From assembly GCA_023443045.1 (NCBI GenBank), contig JAEZWK010000023.1:1-64000 (forward strand): a stretch of DNA of 64,000 bases, read 5' to 3'. The notes beneath the pieces are model-generated. The model saw nothing but the letters and a program-made list of their open reading frames with translations, did not search any database and was not told the DNA's origin. The DNA comes from Bacillota bacterium. Its GTDB lineage: Bacteria; Bacillota_A; Clostridia; Tissierellales; Peptoniphilaceae. How positions within the stretch are numbered: the stretch's first letter is position 1; each line of letters begins with the position of its first letter. A program made the translations under genes and the position numbers. Positions 1 to 9,594 of this stretch are shown here, piece by piece.

Positions 1-3000
1 GAGGTAGCCTCTATTCTCTGCCCTTCAAAAAGCTTTACACCCTCTGGAATTACAAAACTATGCGTGCCATCTTTATTATCCACTGTATCATAGAAATTTA
101 CTCTGCCATCTTTATCATATAATTTAATTTTTACCTTTGCTCCAGCCGGTGCATTAACCACTATATTTTTATCACTTAAATTTACAGGATTAATCACTGG
201 CATAACTGATTTTTCAACAACTTTTATATCAACTGTAAAAGATTTATTATCTTTTTCAAAAGTTATAGTCTTATCACCAAAATCTTGCTCTTCAAAAGGA
301 ATATATACATCATTTTCTAGTATATCTTTCCCATCAATCTTTGCAGTAAAACCAAATCCTGGTAATTCTGAACCGTCAATGATTTTTTCCAAACCATTTT
401 CGTCAATCAATTTAACTTTCATACCAGTGGGATTAAAAGATTCACCAACAGAATAATTAGTTTGTTCTGGATTACTTACTAATTCAATTCTATTCAATTT
501 ATTTATATCAAATTCTTTTTCTAAAATAGTAATCTCTTCTTCTGCAAATGGTTTTTCAGAAACTGTAGAATTGGTAGTAGTAAATTTAATTTTTTTATTA
601 CCCGCTGGATCTGTTGATAAATCGCCATCATATGTTATACCATATTCTTCAAACTCCTCTGGAGTAATCTCTACAGTTAACCCTACGTTGTCGGTTAATT
701 TAATTACCATTCCCGTAGGATCAAAATTTTTCTCTTCTTCATTATCAGGTTGTCCTAACGGATCATAGATTAATTTATCTGCATGTTTAATAATCTCTAT
801 CTTATTAATTTTAGTAACATCAAAGAAAGGCTGAATAGTGATATAACCAGATTTAGAAAATCTACCTTTTTCATCTCTTATATATGCCCCAATATATTGA
901 CCAGGATACATATCTACTTGACCAAATAATCCCAAAGCACCTTTAAATATTCCGTCCTCCATGGTTTTAGTACCTTTGAAATCAGTCCAGAATTCAGGAT
1001 AATTCCCATCATATGGATATGAAGATTCTGCTAATTTTTTATGTCTTTTTTCTAATTCTGGTATTTTATCAGAAGTTATGTTTTTCTATCTATAAGAGTT
1101 CCATCTAAATATTTTTCAAAATTTCCGTGTTTAATAGAAGTTTTTAATTCTAAAATTTTATATTTTTCATCAGCTTTGACAGTTGCCTCTTTAAAACCAT
1201 GATCATTCCAGTTATCAGCATTTAACGGAACAATTACTTTAGGCGCTTCCAATCTACCTAATGCAGCCACAGATTTAGCTTTATCTAAAGGAGTTTCTGC
1301 TTCCCAAGTGCTTGATGACTTTACATACCTCTGAGTAGTAACTAGTAATTCCTCACCATCTTCATACTCTTTATTCATTGCTGCATATGTTAAATTTATG
1401 TTTACATTATTAGTATTGTACTTAATTTCAAATTCTTCCTCACCAATTTTTTTACCATTTTTCTTATAAACTCTAACTGTATATTTATCCCCACTTTTTG
1501 TATCTCTAGTAGAAACTTTAATCGTATAATTTTTATTTCCACTTTCATTATATGGAGCTATAGCATCTCCACTCATCTCAAAGACCGGATCTATAACTTC
1601 TGTATATTTATTTAGAACTTTAGCTCTATTAGATACTTCTGGATTTTCATATACCATAGTAAATGTAATTTGGTCTTTAGCTTTTGAATCAGTATATATT
1701 CTAACTTCAACTTCACTATCCACAACTAATTTGTTTTTTACATTTAATTCTGCAACACCATCTCCATTTGCATACTCAGTGGCAACTTCTTTCTGATTAG
1801 TTATATCATATAATACAACCTTTCTACTTGGTGCTGTATTTATGGTTAATTTTTCTGTATCATAGGATAAATCATTTATGGTTACAGCTTTTACATTAGG
1901 ATCTGTTCTATGAGTATTTATCTCTTCGGAATCTGTTTTTCCATCATCATCAGTATCTTTATCCAATGGATTAGTAAAAGATTTATATATTTCATACTTA
2001 TCTAAAAGACCATCTTTGTCAGTATCTGTAAAAGAAAGATAAGAACCAGCATACGAATTTTTTGCAATTCCATTTTCCTTACCTTCTGCATAGGAATATA
2101 GAGAAGTTGAAAAATAAAGATTTTTATTTACACTATCTCCTTCAGGTATATTTATAATTCCAGCCTGAATTAAATCAAAAATATCTTTTTCGCCATCTGT
2201 TTTAAATTTTAATATAAAATCCATTCCCAAAGGATATGCACCAGTAATTCCCTTAGAAAATAATTCTCTAATTGTTGCACCCTTATCTTTTAAAGCATCT
2301 TCATTAAAAATATTTATTTTTAAAGTTCCCGTCTGATCAAATTCATCAAAATATTTTTTAGAATTATCTCTATCAAAAGTTACGGTACGTCTAGGTATAT
2401 GTCCTATACCTTTTATAGTTACACTTTGAATATATGGAGCAACTTCTTTAGGTAAATCTAAATGAAGCATGTATGGTTTATTACCCATGGATGTAGTATA
2501 AGTTACAAATGGGCTAATATGAAAATAATGAGTAAAACTATATGTTTTTTCTGCATCATTATATGCTTCGTTGGGATCGGCATATACAAAAGATCTTGAA
2601 ATAAAATTATCAGGCATCTCATTTCCAGCTGAACCAATAATTTTTTGTACTTTATTTTCTTCAGCTGGCATCTGAGTATCATTGGTTATATTGGTAATTA
2701 AATCTCCATTTTTAAAATATCCAACAAAACTAAAAGGAATATTCTCTCCTTCAGATTTTATAATTTCTGATTTTATTTCTTCCCAAGGTTTATTTAATAC
2801 AATTCTGGTAGTTAAATAATTCGGGTTAGAACCAATCCAAGTATTAGAAAATAGTCCACCACTTACACTCATTAGAGGAGCATAATATCTTTTGTTTTCT
2901 TCATCATAGTTCCAGTGTTTACCTTTACCACCCACACCATACATATCGCTTTCTACATGGTCGATATATGGTTTTAAAGCATCTGGCACTGTTAAAGTGT

Positions 3001-3310
3001 AGATATTCTTTTTTCCCCATAAATCTAATGGATTTACATGAAATTGTACCAAAGTATCAAATATAATTAAATTATTATCATAATCTAATTTTGAAAATTG
3101 TGTATATACATTTTTTGTAGATTTAGAATCTCTATATCCTTTAACATTATTAGTTGTTTCATCTACTCTTTCTTCTTGAGCCATTACTACTTTCTTAAAA
3201 TTTTTATTAAAATAAGAATTAGAAATTGGTCCTAGTTACAATAACATTGTAGTTGCTAAAGTCAGAGAAACTATCTTTCCACTCTTAAAAATAAATTTTT
3301 TACTAACCAT
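1..3310 (-). pseudogene. Broken secreted surface protein (adhesin-like), partial at window edge
   Basis: Three pieces make one damaged gene. An ATG at 3310, with an AAGGAG site just upstream, opens a signal peptide (MVSKKFIFKSGKIVSLTLAT...), but codon 25 is TAA (3236-3238). The frame reopens and runs from 3184 to 1076 (702 residues). It then hits a TAA beside a run of five A's (minus strand; 1081-1085). One extra A would restore an open frame that continues to the left edge of the window. The central part carries calcium-binding thrombospondin-3-like repeats (DTDKDGLLD, DTDDDGKTDSEE). The left part contains two repeats with the signature of Big_3-type bacterial Ig-like domains (FDPTGM..KL and FNPTGMKVKL). 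The family is typical of cell-wall or secreted adhesins. Without the signal peptide the long frame would stay in the cytosol. Loss of function, phase variation or sequence error are all possible. Confidence 0.8.
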
Positions 3311-3355
3311 AAGTCTCCTTTTATAACGTTTTTTAAAATTGATATTATTATCTTT

Positions 3356-3385
3356 ATTATACAAAAATTTTTATATACTTTTCAA
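3356..3385 (-). promoter_or_regulatory. Promoter of the adhesin gene
   Basis: TTGAAA (3380-3385) and TATAAT (3356-3361) are separated by 18 bp on the minus strand, about 45 bp upstream of the ATG at 3310. This is a near-consensus sigma-A promoter, so the broken gene may still be transcribed. Confidence 0.75.
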
Positions 3386-3393
3386 GCATTTTT

Positions 3394-3427
3394 CACAAAA
3401 AAATAACGTTTATAAAAAACGTTATTT
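3394..3427 (-). terminator. AT-rich intrinsic terminator
   Basis: A perfect 11-bp inverted repeat (3401-3411 with 3417-3427, arm AAATAACGTTT) is followed on the minus strand by a run of T's. It closes the small membrane-protein locus just before the adhesin promoter. The stem is AT-rich, so its strength is uncertain. Confidence 0.55.
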
Positions 3428-3464
3428 GATTAAAAATTATAATTATTTATTTTTGTAATTTTAA

Positions 3465-3680
3465 TTAAAAATTTAAAATTTCAATTCCCAATAATGATAT
3501 ACATGCTAAACGTCCAACTGCCATAATAACATTTAGAATTAAAACAACAATATTTAATATAAATCCAATTGTAGCTAAAGTATCGTCAGAATTTTCTCTT
3601 TTAGCTTGTTGAGCTAGTACAATTACAATTGCTGTAACTACAATAGCAATTAAAGATAAAAATCCACCAAAAATAAAAAA
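3465..3680 (-). pseudogene. 5'-truncated tandem copy of the 91-aa membrane protein
   Basis: The minus strand reads GGFLSLIAIVVTAIVIVLAQ, then AKRENSDDTLATIGFILN, then a hydrophobic segment, ending in TAA at 3465-3467. It aligns with the C-terminal two thirds of the protein encoded at 3699-3974 (GIVSLILSIIALVLA...KKETPDDTVTKLAFILS). It lies in the same reading frame, directly after that gene's stop codon and terminator, and has no start codon or ribosome binding site. This looks like the remnant of a tandem duplication whose 5' end was lost. Confidence 0.7.
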
Positions 3681-3697
3681 ACGGGAATAATTCCCGT
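3674..3697 (-). terminator. Intrinsic terminator after the small membrane protein
   Basis: A perfect stem (ACGGGAA / TTCCCGT, loop TTA; 3681-3697) is followed on the minus strand by T7, two bases past the stop codon of the 3699-3974 gene. Confidence 0.85.
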
Positions 3698-3698
3698 A

Positions 3699-3974
3699 TT
3701 AATTTGCCATGCTTGCTGCTATTCCAAATAAAGATACTATTGCTCCACAAGCTACTACAAATATTACACTTATCACTAACCCAATTATAGAAAGTATAAA
3801 TGCAAGTTTTGTTACTGTATCATCTGGCGTTTCTTTTTTCGCAGACACTGCAAGTACTAGAGCAATTATGGATAATATTAATGATACTATTCCTAACATA
3901 CCAATGGAATATATGGATAATATAACTGATATTACGGTAAGTACCAATGAAACTATACCTTTTGTATTATTCAT
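3699..3974 (-). CDS. Small membrane protein (DUF4190-like), unknown function
   Basis: This 91-residue protein has about three hydrophobic segments (residues 8-25, 27-44 and 57-85) separated by a charged KKETPDDTVTK loop. The pattern resembles small DUF4190-type membrane proteins, but no function can be assigned. The start is supported by AAAGGAGG just upstream of the ATG. It has its own promoter (3996-4024) and a strong terminator. A truncated copy follows downstream in the same frame. Confidence 0.65.
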   Translation of the reverse strand: MNNTKGIVSLVLTVISVILSIYSIGMLGIVSLILSIIALVLAVSAKKETPDDTVTKLAFILSIIGLVISVIFVVACGAIVSLFGIAASMAN

Positions 3975-3995
3975 ATTTTAGCCTCCTTTTTTTAT

Positions 3996-4024
3996 ATATT
4001 ATATCATCATTTTAATTTTGTCAA
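3996..4024 (-). promoter_or_regulatory. Promoter of the small membrane protein, inside the yqeB 3' end
   Basis: On the minus strand TTGACA (4019-4024) lies in the last codons of yqeB. It is followed at 17 bp by TAATAT (3996-4001), or at 15 bp by TATAAT (3998-4003). AAAGGAGG and the ATG at 3974 follow closely. Confidence 0.65.
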
Positions 4025-4795
4025 TTTTAAATTTTCTACAGCTATTAATGTTGCGCCTCCAAGACTTTTTGCTTTATCAGAAATGGTAAATGCATATTCT
4101 TTTCTTTCTCGTGGATCTACATCTCCTATTTTCATATTTTCTTTTACTTCTATTTCATTTATAAGTCCACGTACTATTCCATTTATTCTGGTTTTTACCT
4201 CTTTTTCTTCTACATATCCTACAATTTCATTTTCCGTCACTATATCACCTATATTTTTTATTTTTCTAAATTTTCCATTTCCCGGTGATCTGATTACTCT
4301 TTCTTCTGTATATCCCATTACATTTGCCGGTTTTCCTGTATTTGGTGATGCAGAACCTTCAAATATTATTTTTCCTAGATTGTGCCCTCTATCAGTTTCT
4401 ATAACTATATCACAGTCTTTTCCTGCCTCATATCCCGGTCCCAATGCTATGGTAAAATATTTTTCATTTTTATTTAGACCTATATTTTTTTTGCTTATTG
4501 TAGCATCTATCATAACCAATGGTAATATGCTATCTACTATCTCTGCTTTCGGGTCTATTATTACATTTATTATATTTTCATCCAATTTTTCAATTTCTTC
4601 TATATATTTTGCCTTTATGCTTTCTATTTCAACTTCTGCTTTATATATTGCATTTCCATATGATACTTCTGTTCTTATAAATGTGGGTTTTTCGATTTCA
4701 GTGATTATTATTTTATATCCTGCCATGTATAGAGCATATGCCACTCCACTTGCTATATCTCCACCACCACGTATTATTATCCATTCTTTTTTCAA
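4007..4795 (-). CDS. yqeB: Selenium-dependent molybdenum hydroxylase maturation protein YqeB
   Basis: A 262-residue member of the EF2563/YqeB family, which accompanies selenium-dependent molybdenum hydroxylases and is thought to help make the selenium-containing cofactor (exact reaction unknown). It opens with a nucleotide-binding-like IIRGGGDIASG motif. A second conserved stretch reads IALGPGYEAG...CDIVIETDRGHN. The start codon is TTG (4793-4795), preceded by AGAGGT. It begins 5 bp after the mocA stop. It is the last gene of the purine-catabolism cluster, and its final codons carry the promoter of the next gene. Confidence 0.85.
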   Translation of the reverse strand: MKKEWIIIRGGGDIASGVAYALYMAGYKIIITEIEKPTFIRTEVSYGNAIYKAEVEIESIKAKYIEEIEKLDENIINVIIDPKAEIVDSILPLVMIDATISKKNIGLNKNEKYFTIALGPGYEAGKDCDIVIETDRGHNLGKIIFEGSASPNTGKPANVMGYTEERVIRSPGNGKFRKIKNIGDIVTENEIVGYVEEKEVKTRINGIVRGLINEIEVKENMKIGDVDPRERKEYAFTISDKAKSLGGATLIAVENLKLTKLK

Positions 4796-4800
4796 TTTTT

Positions 4801-5388
4801 CTACCTCTTTAATAATCTATACATTCTTTTTGTGTCTACATCCAAATATGCATTTGAATTATATATAGGTATTATTTTTACATCTTTTTTTTGTATAACA
4901 CTTCTGCCTGTTTCACCATTTTTCAATTTTGTTAGAGTTTTTTCGTACTTTCTAGGGAAAAAAATGGGTTGTGAATATTTCCAGTCTTTTTTTGTCTTAT
5001 ATATAGGTCTTATCACTTTATTATTTTTTAAATTTTTTTCAATTTTTTCTATGATTTCTTTTTTTACAAATATATGGTCTACAGCTAAAAATGTGATATT
5101 TCCCCTTTCTTTTCTGTTCTTTACTCCCAATTTTATGCTTTCAGATTGCCCATTATTTCTATTTGGATTATACACAACTCTGAAATTTTTCTTACGTGCT
5201 TTTTTTATTATTATTTTATTTTCTGTTACACATATTATTTCATGGCTTTCTCTAAAGTCGGTTAAATTTGAAAATATATGGTCTATAAATGTTTTTCCTC
5301 TATATTTTAGAAATCTTTTGTCTTTTCCCATTCTTTTGGATAATCCAGAGGCCATTATTATTATTGTATTTTTATTTAATTTTTTCAT
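4801..5388 (-). CDS. mocA: Molybdenum cofactor cytidylyltransferase-like protein (MocA/YgfJ type)
   Basis: A 195-residue NTP-transferase of the MobA/MocA family. The N-terminal signature IIIMASGLSKRMGKDKRFL is the nucleotide-binding LAAGxSxRMGxxK loop, with the first A replaced by M. AVDHIF corresponds to the metal-binding xxDxP region. Relatives transfer CMP to molybdopterin to form MCD, the cofactor form used by xanthine dehydrogenase-type enzymes. It overlaps the end of yqeC by 17 bp, so the genes are translationally coupled. The sequence is unusually Lys/Asn rich and somewhat divergent, so nucleotide specificity is inferred from context. Confidence 0.8.
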   Translation of the reverse strand: MKKLNKNTIIIMASGLSKRMGKDKRFLKYRGKTFIDHIFSNLTDFRESHEIICVTENKIIIKKARKKNFRVVYNPNRNNGQSESIKLGVKNRKERGNITFLAVDHIFVKKEIIEKIEKNLKNNKVIRPIYKTKKDWKYSQPIFFPRKYEKTLTKLKNGETGRSVIQKKDVKIIPIYNSNAYLDVDTKRMYRLLKR

Positions 5389-6079
5389 AATAATTTTCCA
5401 ATATACTTGTTAAATATACGCTATATTTTACTTCACTCTCCTGATAATATTTTCTTATTCTATTTAATTCTTCCTTTTCTATTTTATCAGCTGCATTTAA
5501 TAGTAATATATGTTTGGAGTTTTTGTGTTTAAATGGAGTATTATTTCCTGATAATATTTCATTTACAAGTTCTATATCTATAATCTTATCTGAATAATGG
5601 TCTCTAAACAGCTCTAATCTCAATACATTTTCTTCATCAATTTTTTTACCGAGTCCCCACAGTGGAAAAATACATATGCTATGAGTGGTGCTTTCTAAAA
5701 ATACTGGCTCATCATCTCTCCACGCCTTTAATGGTTTACTCATAGATCCATCCGCCTCCAAAACTAATATTTCAAATACTTTTCTTGTATTTTCCCACAC
5801 GTTAAGCTCCGGCCCCCAAATTTTTTTATCATTTTTATGCTCGTACAATAGTGCCAGATTTGGTGGATTTTTTTTATTTATTGCATCAAGAGAATTATAT
5901 TCATTTTCTACATATTTTTTATTCCCAAGTTTAGTGGTTGTACCTATGAGTGTTTTATACTCTTTTGATAATTCATTTCCTAAATATAGAAGAAGGGTGG
6001 TTTTGCCACCCATTCCTATAATAGATATCACACTGTCTTTAATTATTTCATTTTCTTCGATAAATTTATTAATATTCAT
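5372..6079 (-). CDS. yqeC: Selenium-dependent hydroxylase accessory protein YqeC
   Basis: This 235-residue protein carries the P-loop-like SIIGMGGKTTLLLYLG near residues 18-33 and the conserved LVLEADGSMSKPLKAWRDDEPV segment typical of YqeC. The family is restricted to genomes with selenium-dependent molybdenum hydroxylases. Its biochemical role is not established, but it is presumed to act in cofactor maturation. Its ATG overlaps the stop codon of the hydroxylase gene (TAATG), and it overlaps mocA downstream, placing it firmly in the operon. Confidence 0.85.
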   Translation of the reverse strand: MNINKFIEENEIIKDSVISIIGMGGKTTLLLYLGNELSKEYKTLIGTTTKLGNKKYVENEYNSLDAINKKNPPNLALLYEHKNDKKIWGPELNVWENTRKVFEILVLEADGSMSKPLKAWRDDEPVFLESTTHSICIFPLWGLGKKIDEENVLRLELFRDHYSDKIIDIELVNEILSGNNTPFKHKNSKHILLLNAADKIEKEELNRIRKYYQESEVKYSVYLTSILENYYEKIK

Positions 6080-8667
6080 TATTTTTTAAACTCTTTTTTT
6101 GGTTTTGAATAATAGGTTTCGCTCATTGGCAATTTATTTCTAAGTTTACCATCCATAGCATAATATGCTGCTGCCACTGCTGGTGCTGTAGGTATGGTAG
6201 CTATTTCACCAATTCCTTTAGCACCATATGCTACATCTAAAAGTTCATCTTTTTCTACATATATGGCTTCTATTTCTGGAATATCTGTAGATTTTAATAA
6301 TCCGAGATTACCAAATTTAGCTTTTACGATTCCTCTATCCAATTTAAATTCTTCTGTTAGCGCATAACCCAAACTCATCAAAACTCCGCCTTCGATTTGC
6401 CCTTGTATAGATGTAGGATTTATTACTTTTCCAGAATCATGAGCGGCGATTACTTTATCCACTTTTCCATCTTCATCCAAAGTTACAATATGTGTAGCAA
6501 AACCATATGCTATATGACTTTTTGGATTTTCTTTGTCAGAGTTTAGTGGATCTGTGGGCTCAAAATATTCGTAAAAATATTCTTTTCCTTCTAAATCTTT
6601 TAAACTATTTTTTTCTAGATCCTCTTTTAATAATTCACATGCTTTTTTTACAGCCTCACCCGTAAGCAGTGTTTGACGTGACCCTGATGTTGTTCCAGAA
6701 TCAGGAGATGTTTCTGAGTTAGCAGGTGAAACAATAATATTTTCTCTATTTATATCAAGTGTACTGCTAGCAACCTGTTGAGCAATGGTCATAAAGCCTT
6801 GACCGATATCTGATGCAGCACTATATATGACCACTTTTCCATCTTCTATTCTAACTTTTGCTCTGCCTTTATCTGGCAAACCAACGCCTACTCCAGAATT
6901 TTTCATCGCGCAAGCAAGTCCTGCTCTATCTTTATTTTTCTCATATAAATCTTTAACCGCAAGTAATGTTTCTTTTAATGCCGTAGATCTATCTGCTATT
7001 TGTCCATTTGGTAGTACTTTTCCAGGCTCGATCGCGTTTCTATATCTTATTTCCCAAGGTGATATTCCAACTTTTTCAGCCAATAAATTCAAACACATTT
7101 CAAAAGCAAAATTTGATTGGCAAACTCCAAAACCACGAAACGCTCCAGCAGGTGGATTATTTGTATAATATCCATATCCATGAATTTCAGTATTTTGATA
7201 TGTGTATGGACCAACGGAATGAGTACAAGCTCTTTCTAATACTGGACCACATAATGATGCATATGCACCAGTGTCAAAATTAATTTCAGCAATCATTCCT
7301 TGTATTATTCCATTTTCATCTACACCAACAGTAAAATCTGCTTCCATAGCATGGCGTTTGGGATGAAATTTTAGAGATTCATCTCTTGTAAATTTACACT
7401 TAACTCTTCTTTGGAATTTATGTGCAGCTAAACAAGCTATGTGCTGTACGCTTACATCTTCCTTGCCGCCAAATGCACCACCGACTAATTTATTTTCTAC
7501 AACAATTCTTTCAGGATCCCAGCCAAACATTATAGCTATTTCTTTTCTTGTATCATATACTCCCTGGTCTGTAGTATACACTTTTACACCATCTTTATAT
7601 GGAAAAGCTATAGCACATTCTGGCTCCAAAAATGCGTGTTCTGTGGTTGGTGTACTAAAGTGTTCAGTTACAACATATTTAGAGTTTTCTATCGCTTTTC
7701 TAGCATCTCCTCTTTTTACATGTCTTTCTTGACATAGATTGCCTTTTTCATGTACCTTGGGAGCGCCTTCTCTTTTTGCTTCTTCAATTGTAGATACAAC
7801 TTCTAACTCTTCATAATCAATTACAATTTTATTCTTAGCTTCTTCCAATATTTTTTCATCTTCTGCAACTACCAAACATATAGCATCTCCTACATATCTA
7901 GTAATATCCCCCTCAGCAATAAACACATCCCAATCTTGCATTATATGACCCACTTTATTATTTGGAACATCTTTTGCAGTTAAAACTCCTAAAACACCAG
8001 GAATTTTTAGAGCCTCATCATAATCTATTTTTAGGACTCTGGCGCGTGGATATTTACTTCTAACAGCAGAAGCATAAACCAAATCATCAAATTGCATATC
8101 GTCTACATATTCACCATAACCTAGTACTTTTTCGCGCACATCATTTCTTATGATGCGTGATCCGACCCCTGTAAAATCATCTGAAGTTTCAGCTTTTATA
8201 TCTTCTTCACCACGCAAAATTTTTGCAACCAATTCAATAGCTTCAATTATTTTTTTATATCCAGTACAACGGCAAATATTACCTTTTAATGCAATTTTAA
8301 TTTCTTCTTCAGTAGGATTTGGATTTACGTCCAAAAGTGCTTTTGCACTCATTACCATTCCAGGAATACAAAAACCGCATTGTACCGCACCTTTTATGCC
8401 AAAAGCATAAACATATGCTTCTTTTTCCTTCTCGCTAAGACCTTCTACAGTAATTATATTTTTGCCATTTGCTTTTTCTAAATTCATAACACAGGCTTTT
8501 ACTGCTTTACCATCTACAATTATAGTGCAAGTACCACACGCACCTTGGGAACAACCATCTTTTACGCTAACTAATTTGAGATCGTCTCTTAAATATCTCA
8601 ACAATTTTATTTTTGCCATTTCTTCAGGCACTTGATAATTCTTTCCATTTATTTTTATATCAAACAT
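6079..8667 (-). CDS. xdh: Selenium-dependent xanthine dehydrogenase (2Fe-2S + molybdenum domains)
   Basis: An 862-residue single-chain molybdenum hydroxylase. Residues 1-75 form a plant-type 2Fe-2S domain (C39, C44, C47, C59). Residues of about 90-150 form the second cluster (CGFC...CRCTGYKK). From about 165 onward lie the small and large molybdenum-binding domains, with GGAFGGKED and a C-terminal GAKGIGEI holding the likely catalytic Glu. There is no FAD domain, matching the selenium-dependent XDH family. That family hydroxylates purines such as hypoxanthine and xanthine with a labile, non-selenocysteine selenium ligand, and no in-frame UGA is present. The flanking yqeC, mocA, yqeB and xdhC genes are its usual maturation partners. 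The start has a strong AGGAGG. Confidence 0.92.
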   Translation of the reverse strand: MFDIKINGKNYQVPEEMAKIKLLRYLRDDLKLVSVKDGCSQGACGTCTIIVDGKAVKACVMNLEKANGKNIITVEGLSEKEKEAYVYAFGIKGAVQCGFCIPGMVMSAKALLDVNPNPTEEEIKIALKGNICRCTGYKKIIEAIELVAKILRGEEDIKAETSDDFTGVGSRIIRNDVREKVLGYGEYVDDMQFDDLVYASAVRSKYPRARVLKIDYDEALKIPGVLGVLTAKDVPNNKVGHIMQDWDVFIAEGDITRYVGDAICLVVAEDEKILEEAKNKIVIDYEELEVVSTIEEAKREGAPKVHEKGNLCQERHVKRGDARKAIENSKYVVTEHFSTPTTEHAFLEPECAIAFPYKDGVKVYTTDQGVYDTRKEIAIMFGWDPERIVVENKLVGGAFGGKEDVSVQHIACLAAHKFQRRVKCKFTRDESLKFHPKRHAMEADFTVGVDENGIIQGMIAEINFDTGAYASLCGPVLERACTHSVGPYTYQNTEIHGYGYYTNNPPAGAFRGFGVCQSNFAFEMCLNLLAEKVGISPWEIRYRNAIEPGKVLPNGQIADRSTALKETLLAVKDLYEKNKDRAGLACAMKNSGVGVGLPDKGRAKVRIEDGKVVIYSAASDIGQGFMTIAQQVASSTLDINRENIIVSPANSETSPDSGTTSGSRQTLLTGEAVKKACELLKEDLEKNSLKDLEGKEYFYEYFEPTDPLNSDKENPKSHIAYGFATHIVTLDEDGKVDKVIAAHDSGKVINPTSIQGQIEGGVLMSLGYALTEEFKLDRGIVKAKFGNLGLLKSTDIPEIEAIYVEKDELLDVAYGAKGIGEIATIPTAPAVAAAYYAMDGKLRNKLPMSETYYSKPKKEFKK

Positions 8668-8676
8668 GCTTTCCTC

Positions 8677-9594
8677 CTATTCGTTTAAATGTTTGATAAT
8701 TTCTCCAACTATAGATACTGCTATTTCTTCTGGCGTTTCAGCATTTATATCCAATCCTATCGGACTTTTTATAGATGCAATTATTCTTTCATCTATATTA
8801 TTCTTTTTAAGAATTTCATCTAAAATTTTTCTTTTTCGCTTGCTACCTATTACCCCTAAATAGCTTGGTGAATACTTTATCGCGGATAGTATCACATCTG
8901 TATCACTTTCGTGCCCACGGGTAAGAACTATTGCCAAATCATTATTTTTAATATCTAAATCATTTAAATTTTGGTAATCAACCAATCTAAGCTCATCTGC
9001 TGTAGGAAATAATTCTTTAGTTAAAAATTTTTCTCTATTTTCCAGCACAATTGTATGAAGTCCAATATAATTGAGTAGCGGAACTGTTTTTTGTGCCACA
9101 TGCCCACCACCAAAAACATATGCTCTCGCCCTAGGTAAGAATGATACAAATATATCATCTTTATCAACTTCATCTTCATTATTTATAAATCTGAATTCAT
9201 TATTTTTATTGACAATAAATCCAATTGATCTTTCAATTATCTCCCTTTCAAAACCATATTTTTGATGATTGGGAATAAAAATTATTTTTGCTTCTCCTCC
9301 GCAAACCATTCCTATAGAATGAGCTGTATTATCTGCTAAAACATATTTTTGAATTTCTATTTCTGAATTTTTAGAATCAATTTTTTGATGAGCAAATAAA
9401 AATGCTTCATGCTCAATTTTTCCACCACCTACAGTCCCCGATAATAACTCATCTTTTTTCGTTATCATGGTAGCGCCAGATTTTCTGGGAGAAGATCCAT
9501 GTGTCTCTATAATGGTGGAGATGACAAAATCTGTATTAAGATTATCTAAAATAACTTTTTTTAAATCGTTATTATTTGCTTGCATTTTTTGCAT
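8677..9594 (-). CDS. xdhC: XdhC/CoxI-family molybdenum hydroxylase maturation factor
   Basis: A 305-residue XdhC-type protein. The N-terminal part holds ETHGSSPRKSGATMI and SGTVGGGKIEHEAF. The C-terminal Rossmann domain has YVFGGGHVAQK and ends in GVIGSKRKR and PIGLDI. XdhC proteins bind the molybdenum cofactor, support its sulfuration or selenation, and insert it into xanthine dehydrogenase. The gene overlaps the 3' end of the hydantoinase gene by 23 bp and ends 9 bp before the hydroxylase. An alternative ATG three codons downstream (9585) is possible. Confidence 0.9.
   Translation of the reverse strand: MQKMQANNNDLKKVILDNLNTDFVISTIIETHGSSPRKSGATMITKKDELLSGTVGGGKIEHEAFLFAHQKIDSKNSEIEIQKYVLADNTAHSIGMVCGGEAKIIFIPNHQKYGFEREIIERSIGFIVNKNNEFRFINNEDEVDKDDIFVSFLPRARAYVFGGGHVAQKTVPLLNYIGLHTIVLENREKFLTKELFPTADELRLVDYQNLNDLDIKNNDLAIVLTRGHESDTDVILSAIKYSPSYLGVIGSKRKRKILDEILKKNNIDERIIASIKSPIGLDINAETPEEIAVSIVGEIIKHLNE

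Noticed and set aside
3236..3238. Programmed stop-codon readthrough in the adhesin signal peptide
   Set aside because: The codon is TAA, not TGA, no stimulatory structure is evident, and a second frameshift breaks the gene, so decay or error is simpler.
4083..5413. Long plus-strand open frames opposite yqeB and mocA
   Set aside because: They are compositional shadows of AT-rich minus-strand genes: low-complexity F/I/S-rich products without ribosome binding sites, while the minus-strand proteins have clear family motifs.
6079..8667. Selenocysteine codon in the xanthine dehydrogenase
   Set aside because: The frame is open without UGA and family members carry selenium as a labile ligand, not as selenocysteine.
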